Notes: generated from the sequence alone by a model not told the origin. 64,000 bases of DNA from Anaerosolibacter carboniphilus (GCF_014205875.1 NZ_JACHEN010000005.1:1-64000), one strand, 5' to 3'. Positions 23,229 to 33,029 are shown, counted from the first letter of the stretch. Made by a program: numbers and translations.

Positions 23229-24311
23229 TTACTGAATAGAACATACCATATTTCTTCCTGATCGTTTTGCTAGATATAGCCCTTCATCAGCTTTATGGAT
23301 AAGTTCAGCTGGATCCATTACAGTTTCAGGATATGTTGATACCCCTATGGATACAGTTATTGATAACACTGTATTATTAGGCAATATGAATTGATGAACT
23401 TGTACTTCACTTCTCACTCTTTCAGCAACTTCTAACGCTTGTTTATGAGGGCAATATGGCAAAAGAATAGTAAATTCTTCTCCGCCAATTCTCGATATAA
23501 TATCATTTTCACGGCAATTATTCAGCAGCACTTTTCCAATCTCTTTCAAAACTATATCACCTGCAAGATGACCATATGTATCGTTAACCTGTTTGAAATG
23601 GTCCACATCAATTATCAATACAGATAGCTTCTCATTATTCGTTGTAATTCCATAGATTAGTTCATTCATTGAATACTCGAATTGCCTTAAATTATTAAGC
23701 CCTGTCAAGTAATCACGCTTAGCTTCCTCTTTAAACTTTCTATAGTGAATATTTACAGTATCTACATAGTTTAGCAGGTAATATAGAGTTATTCCTATCC
23801 CCATTGAAACAGCCGCATAAGAAGTTATGACAACGAAAGTCTTCCCAGAATTTCTTAATAATACATACATACAAGAAGACATAACAACAACGCTATACAT
23901 ATTCATAAAAATCCATTTCCAAAATTGTTTCTCTTTGATTCTCCATATTATATTACATCCAATAACAGTAAGAATCATGCTGATCACTGCGAATATCGAA
24001 GCTTTCGTTATACCAAAATAGGTTATTCTAAATGTAATCATTATTACTGCAGCTATAACAGATGGTAACAGCCCCACATATCTTATCAATATTATAATCG
24101 CTAGATATCGAAGATCTATGATTGTAGAAAGGATTTCTATCTTTACACCAAAAAGAATCAATGTAATCCCCAGTAAACCTCCACCTATTCCAGTCAAAGC
24201 TTTTGTAGTTATTGAGGAATTATTTGATAAATCATCTTCTTTAAAAATATGGCTTCCTATAAATACAAATGAAATCAATATCGTTGAATTGATAAATAAG
24301 TCTCTAAACAT
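23229..24311 (-). CDS. Membrane diguanylate cyclase (5TM + GGDEF)
   Basis: The 360-residue protein has five to six N-terminal helices (residues 1-190, similar to 5TM-5TMR_LYT sensors) and a GGDEF domain with the catalytic motif ISRIGGEEF and DHFKQVNDTYGH. It would make cyclic di-GMP from two GTP. The ligand of the membrane part is unknown. AGGGAG precedes the ATG. It stands alone. Confidence 0.9.
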   Translation of the reverse strand: MFRDLFINSTILISFVFIGSHIFKEDDLSNNSSITTKALTGIGGGLLGITLILFGVKIEILSTIIDLRYLAIIILIRYVGLLPSVIAAVIMITFRITYFGITKASIFAVISMILTVIGCNIIWRIKEKQFWKWIFMNMYSVVVMSSCMYVLLRNSGKTFVVITSYAAVSMGIGITLYYLLNYVDTVNIHYRKFKEEAKRDYLTGLNNLRQFEYSMNELIYGITTNNEKLSVLIIDVDHFKQVNDTYGHLAGDIVLKEIGKVLLNNCRENDIISRIGGEEFTILLPYCPHKQALEVAERVRSEVQVHQFILPNNTVLSITVSIGVSTYPETVMDPAELIHKADEGLYLAKRSGRNMVCSIQ

Positions 24312-24427
24312 ATATCTCCCTATTTTCTTCCATTCTCGAATATAAGATCTTTAATATTAAATGATAGACAGTTATTAATAAATAGTATTAGAGTGCATTT
24401 TGGACGATCATCTATACCATTTGTTAT

Positions 24428-24622
24428 TTACTTTTCGATAGTTTTTTCAAAATGTAGCATTAAATGTTGTATAGCCTTTAATATCTCCAAATATTCGTTG
24501 ACTGTACTCATTAAAAAAGTATTATCCTCTAGTGAATTTATATTTTTTTTCATGAGTCTAATTTCTTCTACTAAATATTTTTCTAAATTTTTCAAATCTC
24601 CATAATTCAAAAGGCTATCCAT
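24428..24622 (-). CDS. Small helical protein, unknown
   Basis: The 64-residue protein is predicted almost entirely helical, with heptad-like leucines (LLNYGDLKNLEKYLVEEIRL). A strong ribosome site (GGAGGTG) precedes the ATG. No family is recognised. Confidence 0.6.
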   Translation of the reverse strand: MDSLLNYGDLKNLEKYLVEEIRLMKKNINSLEDNTFLMSTVNEYLEILKAIQHLMLHFEKTIEK

Positions 24623-25172
24623 AATGCACCTCCAAAACTAACATCATCTGAGAAATGACATGTTTAGTATTTTTTATCTATTCATGTATGTAATGAAAAT
24701 CATTGCTTTAAAATAGGTCTTAGTTCCTATTTTTCTTTTATATTTATAGTACTTTTGTCCTATTATACCATATTCTTACTTTATCCTACAAACATTGTCG
24801 ATATTTTATATTTTTTCTACTTTGTTCTACGTGAAATCAGAAGATTACTATGTTACCACAGATATATCTTTCTAATAATCTCTCTTCCCTCAGATCCTTG
24901 CCACACCTATCTTGCCAAATTACTCCATCCAATAAGAATCAACCAAAAAGGGCTGAAGAAAAATACAGTTTTGCATTTGAGGGCTGTTTCTTGTAATAAA
25001 GTCAAAATAAACAAACTCCTCTCTGGTTCGGTAGTATTTCTCTAATCCTTGCCAGAAAGGAGTTGCTTATTTCGCTTTTCAAAAATATGTTACAATCTCT
25101 TAGCAGCGGTCAAAATACCACCACCCTACCCTCTTAACTCAAACCAATAGAATTATGCTTGACTTAGTAATA
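24623..25172. other. Intergenic region without a supported gene
   Basis: This AT-rich stretch has only short open frames lacking ribosome sites. I see no repeat or clear promoter. Confidence 0.5.
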
Positions 25173-25478
25173 CTATCTTATCGTAAATGTTTCAAAAAAG
25201 CTTAACAGCTTGTCATAACTGTTCAATACCTTGTTATAGGTATCTATTAGGTTTGTATACATATCTATTTGAACACTTTCTTCAGGGGCGGTTTCGTCTT
25301 CTACATCAACAGCGTCCTCTTCAGTGGCAGCTTCATCTTCTACATCAACAGCATCTTTTTCAACAACTCATTTTTTCTCCTCTTTTAAAATAGTTTTACT
25401 TTCATCCTCCTCTGAAATATCTTCCGGGACTGATTGCGTTTCTACGGAAAGTTGAAAATCGATTTTTGGTATATCAAT
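25173..25478 (-). pseudogene. Acidic-repeat ORF interrupted by an in-frame TGA
   Basis: Reading the minus strand, a strong GGGAGGTGG ribosome site is followed by a frame starting with ATT. It encodes IDIPKIDFQLSVETQ and an acidic stretch ending LKEEKK, then TGA at 25370-25368. In the same frame comes VVEKDAVDVEDEAATEED, a second AVDVEDE copy, and a helical C-terminus (TYNKVLNSYDKLLSFFETF). The repeated DAVDVEDE units are protein-like. Either the gene is broken at the start and by the TGA, or it is expressed with an unusual start and readthrough. Function unknown. Confidence 0.45.
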
Positions 25479-25923
25479 TTAACCACCTCCCTTTTTGGTA
25501 CCGTAGTATACAGCAGAAGCCACTTTCACGCTATTAGTAACTTCTGTAAATAATTATATTTGAATGTTGTTTCATAGCCTTTTCAAAATTTTGAACATTT
25601 GTTGCCAAATTGTTACAAATTATTACCATTTTTATACCATAAAAAGATTCTTGCTTATCTTTTACAAACCAAGCTATAAAGATATATGAGCAACTGTTTA
25701 TATCGGTAGACTAGGTATACATATAGTAAACCAAAACCCTCTTGAGCAATAAATCAGATTTTTATACACAAAACCCGATACTGGTATAATATCAACGCTA
25801 ATGATATAATTAAGGTGCATTTTCACGCTAGTAGAACTTCTTAGACATAAGAAAACCGTAAAGCTTTTCAACTCTTACAAACTCCTATACTCAATATTCA
25901 AAATAGTAATGGAGGTGATCGTA
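25479..25923. other. Upstream region of the third two-component system
   Basis: This AT-rich region has several TATAAT-like boxes (for example near 25784) but no motif I can assign. No gene is supported. Confidence 0.4.
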
Positions 25924-26637
25924 TTGCAGTATTTAGGAAAAGTTTTGGTTGTAGATGATGATCCAAACATATTTGAATTAGTAAAGTTATATGGTGAAAA
26001 GGAAGGTTTTGAAGTTATAGGCGTAAATAATGGAGATCTTGTATTATCTGTCTTTGATAGAGAGAATCCAGATGTAATTATATTAGATATTATGCTTCCA
26101 GGCAAAGACGGCCTTACCCTATGTCGCCATTTAAGGGAAATACGTATGGTTCCCATCATTATGCTTACTGCTAAAGGAGAAGAAGCCGATCGAGTTTTGG
26201 GGCTTGAAATGGGTGCTGATGACTATGTGTCCAAGCCTTTTAGTCCTAGGGAGTTGGTCGCTAGAATCAAAGCTGTTTTGCGCCGAACCAAAACTCCTGA
26301 GATATCAGCAAATTGGAATTTAAAATACCCAGGAATAGAAATTATGGCTGATATCAGAAAAGTATTCGTGGCTGGTAAAGAAATAGGAGTTACACCGAAA
26401 GAATTCGATCTACTCCACTATCTTGCACAAAATCCTCTACGGGTTTTTTCAAGGGAAAATCTTTTATCTGCTGTATGGGGATATGATTACTTCGGTGATC
26501 AGCGTACAGTCGATGTTCATATTCGTAGATTAAGAAAAAAGCTGGCGCCTTTGAACCACGAATATTTAACAACCATTTGGGGTGTAGGTTATCAATTTAC
26601 TGCTTTTTCGAAAGGAAAGGAAGTAGATTATGAATAA
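25924..26637 (+). CDS. OmpR/PhoB-family response regulator
   Basis: The 237-residue regulator has a receiver domain (VVDDDPN, VIILDIMLPGKDG, SKPFSP) and a winged helix (VDVHIRRLRKKL, TIWGVGYQF). A TTG at 25924 is chosen because GGAGGTGATC lies before it; an ATG at 25909 has no ribosome site. It overlaps the kinase gene by 8 bases. The winged helix differs from the other two OmpR-type regulators here, so it belongs to a separate regulon. Confidence 0.92.
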   Translation: MQYLGKVLVVDDDPNIFELVKLYGEKEGFEVIGVNNGDLVLSVFDRENPDVIILDIMLPGKDGLTLCRHLREIRMVPIIMLTAKGEEADRVLGLEMGADDYVSKPFSPRELVARIKAVLRRTKTPEISANWNLKYPGIEIMADIRKVFVAGKEIGVTPKEFDLLHYLAQNPLRVFSRENLLSAVWGYDYFGDQRTVDVHIRRLRKKLAPLNHEYLTTIWGVGYQFTAFSKGKEVDYE

Positions 26638-28192
26638 GTACGTTCAGCAAGGAAAAAAATTTGGTCAAAAGCTAATCCAAATCCTTGTAAAGTTGTGTCT
26701 TTTCCTGAAGTACTTTTTTCTAAAACAGTTCAATAAGAATATTTATACGAGGATATTATTTACCAATGTACTATGTTTTGTTATCTGCCTTACCTCATTA
26801 ATCACACTTTTCGATTTTGCAGTAAAACAAGTAACCTACAATCAAATCCAACAAGAGCTACTAAGAAAGGCTAAACGAGCAAACTTTACTTTACTTCAAC
26901 AAAACAATTTGGAATTGATGGTTCCCTCTATAGACAAAGATAACAATTTTATCTACAACCAGCAGGAGTCACTCAAGTTTTTATCTGATATTTTTGATGC
27001 AAAGATTACAGTTTTTGATAAAGAAGGCAATATTGTGGCCACCTCTGCAAAAGAAGAAGTAATAGCAGGCAGCCAAGTAGAGAAAAAATTTGCTAAAATC
27101 ATCTCTAGTGGTGAAACCATCACCACAAAAACTGTTGACAATGAAACAGGTGAACTAGTAGTTATTGCCGCTATTCCCATGGGAGGCAGCAAGGACACTA
27201 TTGAAAATGGTATCTTGCTGGAGACTAACCCTTCCAAACTTGATCTTAATATAAACAAGATGCGGTTGTATCTGATAATAGGTGGAATACTCATACTCCT
27301 TATGGTTATTTTTATTTCGGTCTATCAAGCAATGCATATTGCCAGACCCATTTCCCGATTAGCTACTTTTATGGCTGAATACGATAGTGGAAATTATACT
27401 ATATCAGAAGATGATCACGCTCTGGATGAAGTCAAAATATTAACAAGTCAACTTAGTAAATTAACGGAAAAAATGCAGAAAATACAGGAAGAAAATCAGA
27501 GAGTAGAAGAAGAAAGAACAAGGCTTTTCGCTGAAATATCCCATGAACTCCGCACTCCTTTGACGGCTGTTCAAGGTTTTGTAGAGGCTATTCAAGATGG
27601 TGTCGTTCAAGACAAGGCTTTACAGGATAAATACTTAAAAATTATTTACACCCAAACGATCCATATAAATCGGTTGGTAGATGACATATTACAACTAAGC
27701 CGTTTAGAAAGTGGTAATATCCGTCTTGAAAAACTTCCTTTGGATTTAGTACCCCTAGTACAAGGAGTCGTTATCTCCATGGAAGCTGTGGCTCAAGCTA
27801 AGAACATATCTATTATCTTTGAAAAGGATATAGAGAAAGCAAAGATAATAGGTGATATTGACCGTATTGAACAAGTGATTCGTAATTTATTACAAAACGC
27901 CATCAATGCCACAGAAAATGGAGAGATCAAAGTTAGGATAGAAATTTTACAGCGAGAGGTCATCCTCACTATTAAAGATAATGGTATTGGTATATCAAGT
28001 GAAGATCTACCCCATATTTGGGATAGATTCTATCGAAGCAAAAATCAGAGAGGTAATGTTAAACTACAGCAAGGGAGTGGTCTAGGTTTAGTTATAGTGA
28101 AACAACTGGTACAATTGCATCATGGGAAAATAGATGTAGAAAGCCAATTGGGGAAAGGAACCGTTTTCTATATACGCTTTCCATCATTATAG
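26630..28192 (+). CDS. Sensor histidine kinase with HAMP (PhoR/VicK-like)
   Basis: The 520-residue kinase has an N-terminal helix near residues 40-65, an extracytoplasmic sensor of about 140 residues (a CACHE/PAS-like fold is possible), helix 2 near 215-235, and HAMP. HisKA has EISHELRTPLTAV and the ATPase domain has IRNLLQNAINATENG, DNGIGIS and GSGLGLVIV. It is the partner of the overlapping regulator. The signal is unknown. Confidence 0.92.
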   Translation: MNKYVQQGKKFGQKLIQILVKLCLFLKYFFLKQFNKNIYTRILFTNVLCFVICLTSLITLFDFAVKQVTYNQIQQELLRKAKRANFTLLQQNNLELMVPSIDKDNNFIYNQQESLKFLSDIFDAKITVFDKEGNIVATSAKEEVIAGSQVEKKFAKIISSGETITTKTVDNETGELVVIAAIPMGGSKDTIENGILLETNPSKLDLNINKMRLYLIIGGILILLMVIFISVYQAMHIARPISRLATFMAEYDSGNYTISEDDHALDEVKILTSQLSKLTEKMQKIQEENQRVEEERTRLFAEISHELRTPLTAVQGFVEAIQDGVVQDKALQDKYLKIIYTQTIHINRLVDDILQLSRLESGNIRLEKLPLDLVPLVQGVVISMEAVAQAKNISIIFEKDIEKAKIIGDIDRIEQVIRNLLQNAINATENGEIKVRIEILQREVILTIKDNGIGISSEDLPHIWDRFYRSKNQRGNVKLQQGSGLGLVIVKQLVQLHHGKIDVESQLGKGTVFYIRFPSL

Positions 28193-28224
28193 TTAAAAAC
28201 CAACAGTCAAAGTATTCATGATAT

Positions 28225-28263
28225 AAAAAGACCGTAAGCATAAAGTATTGCTTCGGTCTTTTT
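28225..28263 (+). terminator. Terminator of third two-component operon
   Basis: AAAAAGACCG and CGGTCTTTTT form a stem with a T-run, 33 bases after the kinase stop codon. Confidence 0.8.
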
Positions 28264-28359
28264 GATTTAAAAGGTCAATACCGATTTTCGATAAAGATCA
28301 TAGGATCATTCTATCATCTAAACGTATAAAAAAGTATAAACAATATAGGTGAAAATGGT

Positions 28360-29124
28360 TTACATTGCATTATGAAGTATATCCAATACACACTCCAATT
28401 TCTCAACTGGAATTTGGCCAGGTGCCGATACTTGACCAACTGCACCAAATGTCATCGATGATCCGAAGACTTCGCCCGCCATTCTGCTAATAACTCCTTT
28501 TGAAGACATGGACATCGTGATGATCGGTCGGTCTGCAAAACAGGATACCATTTCATAGGTAGCACTTAACAGTACTAAAACATCCGCAGGAGTTTGAGGC
28601 ATAACCGCAATCTTTGGAATATCAGCTCCCATTTCCTGCATCTTTTGAAGCCTTCTTAACAACTCATCTTTTTCTGGTGTTTGGTGAAAATCGTGGTTTG
28701 ATCCTACAACTAACACGTTGGCACCATGGATATTTTCAATATTCTCTCTGACAATTTCATCACCTGAAAAAATTTCAACATCTATAAGATCAACAAGACC
28801 ACTATTGGCAACTACTTTATTTAACCGTGTATATTCTTCCATTGAAATTTCTTTTTCTCCGCCCTCGTTCTTCGTTCTGAAAGTAAAGAGAATTGGTTTT
28901 TCAAGCAAAACCATTCTAAGTTCATTTAAAGTATCCATAACTTTTGAAATATCAAAAACATCTTCATAAAAATCGACACGCCACTCTACAACGTCAATCG
29001 GCAGCCCCTCAAAGCTACGAGCTTTCTCTAGGATCGCTTTTTTGTCTTTTCCAACGATTGGAACAATAATTTTGGGTCTTCCTTCACCAATTCTTACGCC
29101 TCTTACTTCATATATCTTTGTCAT
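28360..29124 (-). CDS. aroD: Type I 3-dehydroquinate dehydratase
   Basis: The 254-residue protein shows the class I dehydroquinase pattern: VEWRVDFYED, then FTFRTKNEGG, then the His/Lys catalytic region around VGSNHDFHQTP and PKIAVMPQ, where the Lys forms the Schiff base. The end is TFGAVGQVSAPGQIPV. It dehydrates 3-dehydroquinate in the shikimate pathway. AGGAAGGAG precedes the ATG. It stands alone here, without other aro genes. Confidence 0.95.
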   Translation of the reverse strand: MTKIYEVRGVRIGEGRPKIIVPIVGKDKKAILEKARSFEGLPIDVVEWRVDFYEDVFDISKVMDTLNELRMVLLEKPILFTFRTKNEGGEKEISMEEYTRLNKVVANSGLVDLIDVEIFSGDEIVRENIENIHGANVLVVGSNHDFHQTPEKDELLRRLQKMQEMGADIPKIAVMPQTPADVLVLLSATYEMVSCFADRPIITMSMSSKGVISRMAGEVFGSSMTFGAVGQVSAPGQIPVEKLECVLDILHNAM

Positions 29125-29240
29125 CCGAATACTCCTTCCTAATCAGTTATGGTCAAGCTTATTTGTTTGCTTTATTTGCAATACAAGTTCAATCCTTCTA
29201 AATAAAACGACTGATCAAATTTAAGAAGGCTGTCAAGCAC

Positions 29241-29987
29241 TTAGATTGTATTCTTACGAATCGCTTCAACAAATGCCCTATATGCAAAAACCTTTAATTT
29301 TTTCTGTCTTTCCTTTCTTGAAGGTTGGGTTATTCTTCTATGTAACCACTCTAAATTTAACTTTTTCCAAATCTCTGGTGTGCGCTTAACTTTTCCTGTA
29401 ATTACATCAAGGCTTCCTCCTACACCAAAAACCACTTTAACATTGAGTTCATTTTTATTTCTATAAATCCATTTATCAGCAAGTGGCGACCCTAATGCAA
29501 CGATAAGAATATCAGGCTTTGAATTTCTTATATCTTCAACAATTTTATTATTATCTTCTTCCTTAAAGTAACCGTGATGTCTACCTGCAATTTTAACATT
29601 AGGATAATTTTTTTTAATATATTCTGAAGCGTTTCTATTTACTTCTTCATCTGAGCCCAATAAATAAAATGACCATCCTTTTTGATTCCCAACTTTTAGA
29701 GACTCTAAAAACAGGTCATAACCAGTAACACGTTCCGATATTGGATTCCGTTTTAACCTCGATGCTAAAACAATACCTATCCCATCAGGCGTTATTAGAT
29801 CTGATTCAAGTGATATCTTTTTTAATTCTGGATCTTCCTGAATCTGTACTGCAATTTCTGGGTTTACAGTAATAAGGTGAAACATTTTATTGCTACATTG
29901 AGATATTTTGCTATCTATTAAGTCGACTGTTTCCTTTAAATTTAGTTTTGAAAATGCTATCCCTAAAATATTTACGTAATTATCCAT
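29241..29987 (-). CDS. WecG/TagA/CpsF-family glycosyltransferase
   Basis: The 248-residue GT26 enzyme has TPDGIGIVLASR, RVTGYDLF, GSDEEV, LIVALGSPLADKWI-type and GVGGSLDVITGKVKRTP motifs. Family members transfer N-acetylmannosamine or similar sugars to a lipid-linked GlcNAc in teichoic acid or polysaccharide synthesis. AGGAAGTG supports the ATG at 29987. Confidence 0.88.
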   Translation of the reverse strand: MDNYVNILGIAFSKLNLKETVDLIDSKISQCSNKMFHLITVNPEIAVQIQEDPELKKISLESDLITPDGIGIVLASRLKRNPISERVTGYDLFLESLKVGNQKGWSFYLLGSDEEVNRNASEYIKKNYPNVKIAGRHHGYFKEEDNNKIVEDIRNSKPDILIVALGSPLADKWIYRNKNELNVKVVFGVGGSLDVITGKVKRTPEIWKKLNLEWLHRRITQPSRKERQKKLKVFAYRAFVEAIRKNTI

Positions 29988-30040
29988 ACACAAATCACTT
30001 CCTATTAATCTTAAATTTCTAATACCCACACCCGATCACA

Positions 30041-30180
30041 CGAGGACAGTCCTTGTTTGCTAAATTCTCCCTTTTCCCTTGCCTGTCCGATCATCCTTCT
30101 CACTCCTTAGACCGAGTTTATTCCATTTTTATTCTACTGTCAACTAGCAAGCAAGGACTGTCCTCGCTTGCCTAATAAAT
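30041..30180. repeat. Interspersed repeat copy 1, with 21-bp inverted ends
   Basis: The arms 30041-30061 and 30146-30166 are inverted repeats with one mismatch in 21 bases. The body from AATTCTCCC at 30063 shares long identical blocks (for example TTTATTCCATTTTTATTCT) with 31611-31719. The two copies flank one gene. It looks like a small non-coding mobile element. Confidence 0.65.
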
Positions 30181-31526
30181 CAAAAATGGCGTTGATATTT
30201 TGAATAATTTCTTATTTCCCTCCCATAATATTCAAGCGTTCCATCATTTCCATCAAAAACTGCTGCATATAAAGTATTATTATAGTTTAGATGAATCTCG
30301 TAAACTATCTTGCCCTTCAGGTTTCTTACCATGAATATATCTTCTATTTTAGCTTCTTTATTAATGCGCTCTTGTATTTCTTCTTTCGTAAGAATAGGTA
30401 GAGTGATTTCTTCGTCATAGGGATATACTATCTTAAAACTGCTTATTAACCCATGGGCTTGTATAACTACGTCTATTTTCTTCATTTCATCGTAAACATC
30501 ATTGCTCTTTTCAATGTATAAATATCTTATATACTCTATATTTTTTTCATCATCATATTTGACCTCTTTATCGTAATTTAAAGCTTTAGTATTAAATTTG
30601 TTAACCACATTATTTACCATTTCATCTAGTTCGTTTTCTTTATATTTTTGCGTTTGGGAAGTTACAGAATAACTAACAGCCATCACAGCTACTTCCTTAG
30701 TTTTTTTATCATATTCTACTGTATAATCTACTGCATCAATAAGTGATTTCCCAAAAACTTGCGGTTCAGCTTCTGTAAAATCCCTTTCTTTATAGGTTCT
30801 AAAAATATACTTATCTGCGTTCAGTTCCTCTCTATTATCATATTTTAGTAATTGATCCTTCACTAGAACTGAAAATACTCCTTTGCAATAGGATTCAACC
30901 TTTTCAAAATCTACATCTTGAAAGTTACCTTTATATCCTTTAACAAGGTTATATTTTGAAGAATTTAGTAAGCTTTCCGCCCTTGATGAATACTGATTAT
31001 ATATATCTACAATATTATCTTGTAGTTCTCTAGTCTTTTCATAGTTCCATTCTGTATAATATAAGATCCCCATAACATTCTTATATTCGTCGATTAATTC
31101 TTGATTATATTTATATAGCATATCTAAATATTCTTTTTCGTTTTGCTCTAGTCTTCCATCTTTCAAAACATTATTAATTACATCATTTGCATCTAAATAA
31201 GTGAATAAATACTGAGGGTAGGAATTAGTCTTTCCCAAGCTAGCTGCATCGAAGCTAGAACTCCAAAAACTTACTACCCTATTTCTATTAATAAATTCCT
31301 TTTGACCGCTAAACTCATAATTATCTAAAACTAATAGTCTAGACAAATTGCTGTCAAACTCTTCCAATGATTTTCCAAAGCCTTCGAAATCGCTATACAT
31401 TCTATTTTTAATTTTGTCGTATGAGTTAATATACTCCTTAATATAAGGAGAAACAACAAAAAACAATATCCATATTACAGCATATACGACAATGAAGTAA
31501 GCTCTCTTTTTACTAATCTTTGGCAT
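30180..31526 (-). CDS. Membrane-anchored extracellular protein, YpeB-like in layout
   Basis: The 448-residue protein has an N-terminal helix (YFIVVYAVIWILFFVV), a helical region with many Asp/Asn/Tyr residues, and C-terminal beta-rich segments. The last of these (GKIVYEIHLNYNNTLYAAVFDGNDG) resembles a PepSY-type repeat, as in the germination protein YpeB. I cannot assign it with certainty. AAGGGGGG before the ATG at 31526 sets the start. Repeat copies on both sides suggest the segment may have moved as a unit. Confidence 0.6.
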   Translation of the reverse strand: MPKISKKRAYFIVVYAVIWILFFVVSPYIKEYINSYDKIKNRMYSDFEGFGKSLEEFDSNLSRLLVLDNYEFSGQKEFINRNRVVSFWSSSFDAASLGKTNSYPQYLFTYLDANDVINNVLKDGRLEQNEKEYLDMLYKYNQELIDEYKNVMGILYYTEWNYEKTRELQDNIVDIYNQYSSRAESLLNSSKYNLVKGYKGNFQDVDFEKVESYCKGVFSVLVKDQLLKYDNREELNADKYIFRTYKERDFTEAEPQVFGKSLIDAVDYTVEYDKKTKEVAVMAVSYSVTSQTQKYKENELDEMVNNVVNKFNTKALNYDKEVKYDDEKNIEYIRYLYIEKSNDVYDEMKKIDVVIQAHGLISSFKIVYPYDEEITLPILTKEEIQERINKEAKIEDIFMVRNLKGKIVYEIHLNYNNTLYAAVFDGNDGTLEYYGREIRNYSKYQRHF

Positions 31527-31610
31527 ACTGGATCCCCCCTTATTAGATACGTTCATCTTATTAATTACACCACAACCCTCTGCAATCTTCTTTTATAAAA
31601 TCTCTTAGAG

Positions 31611-31719
31611 AATTCTCCCTTTTCATTTTCCTGTCTTGCCATTCCTCAGACCCAGTTTATTCCATTTTTATTCTACTGTCAACTAGCTAGCAAGAAGCGT
31701 CTCCGCCTGCCTAATATAT
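31611..31719. repeat. Interspersed repeat copy 2
   Basis: It matches 30063-30180 in order and spacing, including ATTCTCCCTTTTC, GTTTATTCCATTTTTATTCT and ACTGTCAACTAGC. The outer inverted arms seen in copy 1 have diverged here. Confidence 0.65.
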
Positions 31720-31747
31720 ATCGTTCTATCGATACTTTATATAAATG

Positions 31748-31780
31748 AGAAAAAACAGCCAGTAGCAGCTGTTTTTCTTT
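31748..31780 (-). terminator. Terminator of glutathione peroxidase gene
   Basis: AAAAACAGC and GCTGTTTTT form a stem with a T-run on the minus strand, about 50 bases after the stop codon. Confidence 0.75.
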
Positions 31781-31824
31781 ATTCATAACATATTTATCCC
31801 ATTGTGATATCCACACCAATGATC

Positions 31825-32367
31825 TTAAATTACTTTTTTGATCTCATCCTCCATGTCGAGTAGATCTACCGTAGGTTCAAATCTTTTCACGACCGTTCCG
31901 TCTCTGCTTATCAAAAATTTAGTGAAATTCCACTTAATTGAGTTTCCGACTAAGTCCGCAGGGAATTTTTCGCTCAACATCGCATAAAGTATCTTTCCAA
32001 TCGGATGTTGCTTGTCAAAGCCTTCAAAAGGCGCTTTGGATGTAAGATATTTAAACAATGGGTGAGCATCCACACCTTTGACCTCTATCTTATCAAATAT
32101 AGGGAAAGTCACTCCATAATTGAACTCACAAAATTTCTTTATCTCACTATTGTCTCCTGGTTCCTGTTCAGCAAACTGATTGCATGGGAAACCTAATATT
32201 TCTAAACCCTGCGCCTTATACTTATCATAAAGTTTTTGAAGATCGCTATATTGCGGTGTAAAACCACATTTACTAGCAGTATTTACGATGATTAAAACCT
32301 TGTCTTTAAAACTATTAAGTACAACTTCCTCACCATCTATTCTTCCTGAAAAATCATAAATACTCAT
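31825..32367 (-). CDS. Glutathione peroxidase-family thiol peroxidase
   Basis: The 180-residue protein has the family motifs NTASKCGFTPQY with a peroxidatic Cys rather than Sec, LGFPCNQFAEQEPG, and IKWNFTKFLISRDG. Bacterial Cys-type members usually use thioredoxin to reduce peroxides. GAGGAGG fixes the ATG at 32367. It is divergent from an OhrR-like regulator with a palindrome between the genes, which suggests peroxide-inducible control. Confidence 0.93.
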   Translation of the reverse strand: MSIYDFSGRIDGEEVVLNSFKDKVLIIVNTASKCGFTPQYSDLQKLYDKYKAQGLEILGFPCNQFAEQEPGDNSEIKKFCEFNYGVTFPIFDKIEVKGVDAHPLFKYLTSKAPFEGFDKQHPIGKILYAMLSEKFPADLVGNSIKWNFTKFLISRDGTVVKRFEPTVDLLDMEDEIKKVI

Positions 32368-32474
32368 CTTATAAATCCTCCTCATTTAATAATTAGCATC
32401 TCTTTTTCAATAGAACAGAAATTGCACACTGCCTATTTAAAAAAAGAATTGCTGTATATATACGATTATAACAT

Positions 32475-32500
32475 AAATTCAATTGTGCACAATATAATTT
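32475..32500. promoter_or_regulatory. Probable OhrR operator
   Basis: A 26-bp near-palindrome centred on ATTGTGCACAAT, flanked by AAATT and TAATTT, lies between the divergent glutathione peroxidase and OhrR-like genes. The size and AATTG/CAATT core resemble OhrR boxes. Confidence 0.6.
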
Positions 32501-32591
32501 TACAAAATTTTTTTTGAAATATATTAACGTAATTGCTTATTTCATTTATAATTAAGCTATAAGAGTAAATAATTGAGATAGGAGATGATGC

Positions 32592-33029
32592 ATGATGATA
32601 GACAACAATGTTCTAAAGCTAGAGAATCAACTATGTTTTTCTATATATGCTGCTTCTAGGGCTATCACAAAGATATATCGACCTTTTCTTGACAACCTAG
32701 GCATAACATATCCTCAATATCTAGTAATGCTCGTTCTTTGGGAAAATAACACAATATCTCTAAAGGAAATGGGGAATATTTTATATCTGGATTCTGGAAC
32801 TTTAACGCCTCTTCTGAAAAGATTAGAAGGGATGGAACTCATCAAGCGAGAGCGTTCTAAAGAGGATGAAAGAATTCTTTGCATATCCATTACTGAAAAG
32901 GGCCAGGAAATGAAACAACAAGCTATTCATATTCCGGAGTGTATTTTAGACTCGATAAATGTTGATCTTCCTTTGCTAGTAAACTTAAAAAAAGAAGTAG
33001 ATGAACTTTTGATGGGCTTAAAAAAATAA
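32592..33029 (+). CDS. MarR-family peroxide sensor, OhrR-like
   Basis: The 145-residue protein closely follows OhrR: LENQLCFSIYAASRAITKIY carries the reactive N-terminal Cys. YRPFLDxLGITYPQYLVML follows, then the winged helix LDSGTLTPLLKRLE. OhrR represses peroxidase genes until its Cys is oxidised by organic hydroperoxide. The target here is probably the divergent glutathione peroxidase rather than an ohr gene. Confidence 0.9.
   Translation: MMIDNNVLKLENQLCFSIYAASRAITKIYRPFLDNLGITYPQYLVMLVLWENNTISLKEMGNILYLDSGTLTPLLKRLEGMELIKRERSKEDERILCISITEKGQEMKQQAIHIPECILDSINVDLPLLVNLKKEVDELLMGLKK

Noticed and set aside
25368-25370. TGA as a selenocysteine codon
   Set aside because: It lies in a Lys/Glu-rich linker with no cysteine homologue or catalytic motif, and I did not see a SECIS-like stem right after it.
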